The notes beneath the pieces are model-generated. The model saw only the letters and a list, made by a program, of their open reading frames with translations, ran no database searches and was not told the origin of the DNA. 8,649 bases of DNA from Paludibacter sp. UBA5753 (GTDB lineage: Bacteria > Bacteroidota > Bacteroidia > Bacteroidales > Paludibacteraceae). The position numbers and the translations under genes were made by a program. The stretch covers positions 1-8,649 of the forward strand of contig DIFH01000076.1 of assembly GCA_002427615.1 (NCBI GenBank), in the 5' to 3' direction. Of this stretch, positions 6,080-8,649 are shown in pieces (position 1 is the first letter of the stretch; each line of letters starts with the position of its first letter).

Positions 6080-6177
6080 CATTTACAATTTATTCATTTA
6101 CCCTTGACAAATTTGAGCAATTTATACCGCATTTTTGAAACAATGGTAAATTGTAAATAAAAAAATTGTAAATATGT
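6080..6177 (-). repeat. heptamer-based inverted-repeat element, copy B (rpsI-rpsB junction)
   Basis: The plus-strand right arm reads gtaaatt-gtaaata, then aaaaaatt, then gtaaata (6146-6174), the same layout as copy A with C/T and G/A changes. The left arm acaatttattcatttac (6085-6101) pairs with gtaaataaaaaaattgt (6153-6169) at 15 of 17 positions, and catttac recurs at 6080-6086 and 6095-6101. The interior also aligns with copy A (ttga, then aaat, aattta, accg, then a T-run). It begins 3 nt after the rpsI stop, exactly as copy A does after the rpsB stop. Confidence 0.75.
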
Positions 6178-6564
6178 TTAACGTTTCGAGAATTGGAATC
6201 TCTTACGAGCTTTGGGTTGACCCGGTTTTTTACGTTCCACTTCGCGTGGGTCGCGTGTCATGAAACCTTCCGATTTCAAAGCGGGTTTATCTTCAGGGTT
6301 TATTTTAACTAAGGCACGTGCAATTGCTAAGCGCAAAGCGCCGGCCTGACCGTTAAAACCACCGCCATCAAGATTTACTTTAATGTCATATTTTTCGGCA
6401 ACACCTAATTTGTTCAATGGTTGTTTAACAACATATTGCAAAAGTGGTGATGGAAAATATACAGAAATATCCCGTTTGTTGATGGTGATTTGTCCGCTTC
6501 CTTCGCTTACGAAAACACGAGCAATCGCTGCTTTTCTTCTTCCTAAGGCATTTATAACTTCCAT
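6178..6564 (-). CDS. rpsI: 30S ribosomal protein S9
   Basis: S9 lies in the 30S head, and its C-terminal tail reaches the P-site tRNA. The 128-residue protein shows the complete family pattern: EVINALGRRKAAIARVFV at the start, LDGGGFNGQAGALRLAIARAL (65-85), and the basic tail RDPREVERKKPGQPKARKRFQFSKR. It ends in the near-universal Ser-Lys-Arg whose arginine touches the tRNA anticodon stem-loop. Length is normal (about 128-130). It starts at ATG 6564, 5 bases after the rplM stop, so the two genes are very probably translationally coupled, as rplM-rpsI is in most bacteria. The following gap to rpsB contains heptamer element copy B. Confidence 0.98.
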   Translation of the reverse strand: MEVINALGRRKAAIARVFVSEGSGQITINKRDISVYFPSPLLQYVVKQPLNKLGVAEKYDIKVNLDGGGFNGQAGALRLAIARALVKINPEDKPALKSEGFMTRDPREVERKKPGQPKARKRFQFSKR

Positions 6565-6569
6565 ATTGA

Positions 6570-7025
6570 TTATTTAAGTGTATTTAAATCGATTTGTTTT
6601 GGTTGTTGAGCTTGCATATTGTGTTCAGCGCCGCCGAATACATACAAATTACCCAAAAGTTGAGCGCCCAGCTTATTTTTTGGTAACATACCTTTTACCA
6701 CTTTTTTGATCAGTTTTTCAGGATCTTTAGCCATCAATTTAGCAGGTGTGATTTCACGTTGTCCGCCGGGATAACCTGTATGGCTCAGATAGACTCTGTC
6801 GTTCCATTTATTTCCGGTTAACTGAACTTTTTCAGCGTTGACAATGATCACATTATCGCCACAATCAACGTGAGGAGTGAAACTGGGTTTGTATTTACCG
6901 CGCAAAAGTTTTGCAACTTTCGAGCCCATACGTCCCAATACCAAATCGGTAGCATCCACCACTACCCATTCTTTCTGCACTGTCGCTTTGTTGGCAGAAA
7001 TGGTTTTATAACTTAACGTATCCAC
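6570..7025 (-). CDS. rplM: 50S ribosomal protein L13, probable GTG start
   Basis: L13 is an early-assembling 23S rRNA-binding protein of the large subunit. From the GTG at 7025 the protein is 151 residues and begins MDTLSYKTISANKATV, which matches the start of Bacteroides L13 as I recall it. The family hallmarks follow: KEWVVVDATDLVLGRMGSKVAKLLRGKYK (18-46), DCGDNVIIVNA (54-64), YPGGQREIT (85-93) and KGMLPKNKLG (111-120). An in-frame ATG at 7079 would add 18 residues (MIETPCNDNL...) with no counterpart in the family, so the GTG start is preferred. It is the first gene of the operon, 5 bases before rpsI, and a strong promoter lies upstream. The leader from the promoter to the GTG is about 130-135 nt. 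In E. coli, L13 represses rplM-rpsI translation through its leader, and an equivalent here is possible but unproven. Confidence 0.93.
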   Translation of the reverse strand: MDTLSYKTISANKATVQKEWVVVDATDLVLGRMGSKVAKLLRGKYKPSFTPHVDCGDNVIIVNAEKVQLTGNKWNDRVYLSHTGYPGGQREITPAKLMAKDPEKLIKKVVKGMLPKNKLGAQLLGNLYVFGGAEHNMQAQQPKQIDLNTLK

Positions 7026-7080
7026 TTTAATAAAATGTTTTTTAATTAATAAATTGTCATTACAGGGAGTTTCAATCACA

Positions 7081-7111
7081 GTTTTTGGATGAGGCTAATC
7101 GGCACAAAAAC
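7081..7111 (-). promoter_or_regulatory. hairpin in the rplM leader
   Basis: gtttttg (7081-7087) and caaaaac (7105-7111) are exact reverse complements around a 17-base loop, inside the transcribed leader between the promoter and the rplM start. The stem is mostly A-U, so it is only moderately stable. It is a candidate for autogenous L13 control, but only its position supports that. Confidence 0.3.
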
Positions 7112-7165
7112 AGGATATTTACATAAACCGTAACAGACTATTACACTGGGATAATAAACGGACTG

Positions 7166-7196
7166 CAAAAATACTGTTTTTCTTTGGATTACCAAA
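7166..7196 (-). promoter_or_regulatory. Bacteroidetes-type promoter of the rplM-rpsI-rpsB-tsf operon
   Basis: Read leftward, TTTG (7196-7193) is followed after exactly 19 bases by TATTTTTG (7173-7166). This matches both the -33 (TTTG) and -7 (TAnnTTTG) elements recognised by the Bacteroidetes primary sigma factor, at the ideal spacing. Transcription should start near 7159-7161. The -33 element lies within a 7-bp inverted repeat, tctttgg-atta-ccaaaga (7181-7198). Confidence 0.85.
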
Positions 7197-7304
7197 GAGT
7201 TACAACTATTTTTTTTCGGGAATGTAAAACTCGCCGAAAACAGCTAAATTTGTTGCGGTTTTGCATAGGTGCGTTGATTGTGATTTTGTTTAATTTTCAT
7301 CCTT

Positions 7305-7312
7305 TATATTTG
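7305..7312 (+). promoter_or_regulatory. -7 element for the DNA glycosylase gene
   Basis: TATATTTG matches TAnnTTTG exactly and would give a leader of about 20 nt before the ATG at 7339. The best -33 candidate is TTTG at 7285-7288, with a 16-base spacer that is a little short. A second exact match, TAAATTTG (7245-7252), has no good -33 element. The promoter diverges from the rplM promoter about 110 bases away. Confidence 0.5.
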
Positions 7313-7338
7313 AATTCAATTGTAAATCGTAATAAAAA

Positions 7339-7857
7339 ATGTCACGTCTTAATAATTCGTTTTTTACTCAGGATGCAGTTACCGTTGCCCAAAAATTACT
7401 TGGAAAAACACTTGTCCGAACGTGGGACGATGGTTCCGAAAGCCGCTATCGAATTACCGAAACGGAAGCCTATCTGGGCGAAGAAGATTTAGCCTGCCAT
7501 GCCAGCAAAGGTCGTACGGCGCGAACCGAAATAATGTATGCAGAGGGAGGGCATATTTATGTGTATTTCATTTACGGAATGTATTGGATGTTGAATTTCG
7601 TTACCGGGGATGCAGGTCATCCGCAAGCGGTATTGATTCGCGGCATAGATCATATTATTGGTTCGGGTAAAGTAGGTCGTGAATTAAAAATTAACAAAAG
7701 TTTTTATGGGGAGAGTCTACTGACTTCCAAACGAATCAGGATAGAAGATGCCCCGGAAACAACTGATTTCGAAACAGCCCCACGGGTGGGAATTGACTAT
7801 GCAGGTGAAGAATGGAAAAATAAACCGTGGAGATTTATCGCTAAAAAGAATATGTAG
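7339..7857 (+). CDS. 3-methyladenine DNA glycosylase, AAG/MPG family
   Basis: This monofunctional glycosylase family flips out alkylated or deaminated purines (3-methyladenine, 7-methylguanine, hypoxanthine, ethenoadenine) and starts base-excision repair. The protein is 172 residues. ITETEAYLGEEDLACH (39-54) carries the catalytic glutamate (Glu43, equivalent to human AAG Glu125), the intercalating tyrosine (Tyr45, human Tyr127) and His54 (human His136). YVYFIYGMYWMLN (74-86) supplies Tyr76, Tyr79 and Asn86 (human Tyr159, Tyr162 and Asn169). VLIRGID contains Arg101 (human Arg182). The later GSGKVGRELKINKSF and PRVGIDYAGEEWKNKPWRF segments match the family C-terminus. All key residues are present, so the enzyme should be active. 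It is shorter than the human enzyme (298 residues) and many bacterial members (about 190-210), with a compact tail. The ATG at 7339 follows A-rich sequence and gives the expected N-terminus. It stands alone, divergent from rplM. Confidence 0.93.
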   Translation: MSRLNNSFFTQDAVTVAQKLLGKTLVRTWDDGSESRYRITETEAYLGEEDLACHASKGRTARTEIMYAEGGHIYVYFIYGMYWMLNFVTGDAGHPQAVLIRGIDHIIGSGKVGRELKINKSFYGESLLTSKRIRIEDAPETTDFETAPRVGIDYAGEEWKNKPWRFIAKKNM

Positions 7858-8068
7858 CAGGCAGACGCAGAAAACGCTTCCAACTCTTACAGCAACCGAA
7901 AAAACAGGTAAAACAACACAATAGCGAAATACCAAATTGATATTTCACCGATTTGTTTTATAAAAATAACCGGCTTTTACAACCCTTCAAGTTTTTTACA
8001 AATCTTTTTGCGTCCCCTTTCTCGAATTTTCTTTTCTCCGAATAAACGGTTGGTTGTACACTCCTAAT

Positions 8069-8377
8069 TTACGCTTCCCCACCGCCAAAACCCATAGGAA
8101 CAGGAGGAATAAAAGGATTGTCCGGAATCTTGATTTTGCCGTTTTGAGCTTCAAATTTAGCTATATTTTCCTGAAGGGCGAAAAGCAAACGTTTGGCATG
8201 TTCGGGGGTAAGAATAATTCTCGATTTTACATTGGCTTTAGGAGTTCCGGGCATAATGCGGATAAAATCGACTACAAATTCAGATGTCGAATGTGAAATA
8301 ATAGCCAGATTTGAATAAGTGCCTTCAGCCATTTCAGCGGAAAGTTCAATGTTGAGTTGATTGTCTTGTTGTTCCAT
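8069..8377 (-). CDS. DUF3467 family protein
   Basis: A 102-residue soluble protein of unknown function. The core matches the family that I recognise as DUF3467: a stretch near 20-44 with YSNLAIISHSTSEFVVDFIRIMPG, then VKSRIILTPEHAKRLLFALQENIAKFE (50-76), then a tail rich in Pro and Gly (PDNPFIPPVPMGFGGGEA). The pattern of strands followed by one helix resembles small domains that bind a partner, but no catalytic residues are apparent. In Bacteroides relatives, as I recall, this gene lies directly after rpoC, whereas here no rpoC end is visible in the 270 bases upstream. An exact TAnnTTTG element lies about 40 bases before the ATG, so it appears to have its own promoter. It converges on the DNA glycosylase gene across about 210 bases, in which I see no clear terminator. 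Confidence 0.85.
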   Translation of the reverse strand: MEQQDNQLNIELSAEMAEGTYSNLAIISHSTSEFVVDFIRIMPGTPKANVKSRIILTPEHAKRLLFALQENIAKFEAQNGKIKIPDNPFIPPVPMGFGGGEA

Positions 8378-8415
8378 AATAATGATGTTTGGATTTTTCT
8401 TGTTTTTTATAAACG

Positions 8416-8423
8416 CAAAGGTA
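8416..8423 (-). promoter_or_regulatory. -7 element upstream of the DUF3467 gene
   Basis: Read leftward this is TACCTTTG, an exact match to TAnnTTTG, placed 38 bases before the start codon. A matching -33 TTG at 17-23 bases is not visible (the nearest CAA on the plus strand is at 8456, too far away), so the promoter is only half supported. Confidence 0.5.
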
Positions 8424-8495
8424 AAACTTTTATTCTATCTGTATGAAATATAAATCAACCCGTATCAGCACTTATTGAAAAAAAATCAATTTAAT

Positions 8496-8612
8496 TTAAA
8501 ACTCGCAGTCTTGCTTCTGATAAGCGATGTATTTAGTGCTTGCAAGAAAACGTCCATCTCTGCTTTGCACTACATTTTGCCATATTGGATATTCGGCGGC
8601 ATCAAAAAACAG
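8496..8612 (-). pseudogene. possible decayed 3' end of a gene, or chance open frame
   Basis: Read leftward, a 38-codon frame gives a protein-like sequence (DAAEYPIWQNVVQSRDGR...) ending CEF then TAA. It has no ATG in frame and is preceded by an in-frame TGA (8615-8613). Just upstream, another frame is open to the window edge, and one extra base in a six-T run (8602-8607) would join the two, which suggests a frameshifted gene end. I do not recognise the family. The alternative plus-strand frame over the same bases (MYLVLARKRP..., from 8529) looks less natural. The sequence is too short to decide. Confidence 0.25.
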
Positions 8613-8649
8613 TCATTCCGAATCAAAAAAAGTCCCGTAAAAAGTAATA

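Noticed and set aside
7717..7935. 72-codon minus-strand frame over the end of the DNA glycosylase gene
   Set aside because: It is a shadow of a gene in which all the key AAG-family residues can be matched.
7977..8062. Short leftward frame reading NRLFGEKKIRERGRKKICKKLEGL before a stop
   Set aside because: The sequence looks protein-like and basic but has no start codon, and the frame opens only after a TAG just beyond the DUF3467 stop. A remnant is possible but cannot be supported.

Overview
The window looks like ordinary chromosome from a member of the Bacteroidetes, most likely order Bacteroidales. The gene order rplM-rpsI-rpsB-tsf is the usual one in that phylum, and the ribosomal protein sequences are of the Bacteroides/Paludibacter type. 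Start codons sit behind A-rich leaders without Shine-Dalgarno sequences. Two or three upstream regions carry the Bacteroidetes -7 element TAnnTTTG, and a DUF3467 gene is present. Non-coding DNA is very AT-rich and coding DNA moderately so. The genus is a guess.

Layout, left to right. At 1-794 a small two-membrane-segment protein of unknown function is read leftward, and at the very edge there may be the GTG start of the next leftward gene. A 1-kb AT-rich non-coding stretch follows (795-1823), holding a dense cluster of small hairpins at 1339-1546. An outer-membrane barrel protein with an OmpA peptidoglycan-binding domain is read rightward (1824-3119). The next gap, about 590 bases, contains a GC-richer island of nested inverted repeats (3308-3408). 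A small GlsB/YeaQ-type membrane protein follows (3709-3960), then a terminator that works on both strands.

From 7196 down to 4101 lies the leftward rplM-rpsI-rpsB-tsf operon (L13, S9, S2 and EF-Ts), with a textbook promoter at 7166-7196. L13 very probably starts at a GTG codon. The two loose junctions of the operon, after rpsI and after rpsB, each hold a diverged copy of the same roughly 95-bp element. It is made of 7-mers (GTAAATn) with inverted-repeat ends and begins exactly 3 nt after the stop codon in both places.

Right of the operon, a 3-methyladenine DNA glycosylase (AAG/MPG family) diverges from rplM, and a DUF3467 protein converges on it. The right edge contains a short leftward open frame that may be a decayed gene end.

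No phage, transposase, CRISPR, rRNA or tRNA gene, toxin or defence locus was seen. I do not see a new multi-gene system. The most unusual content is non-coding: the paired 7-mer elements inside an essential operon, the hairpin cluster at 1339-1546 and the structured island at 3308-3408.
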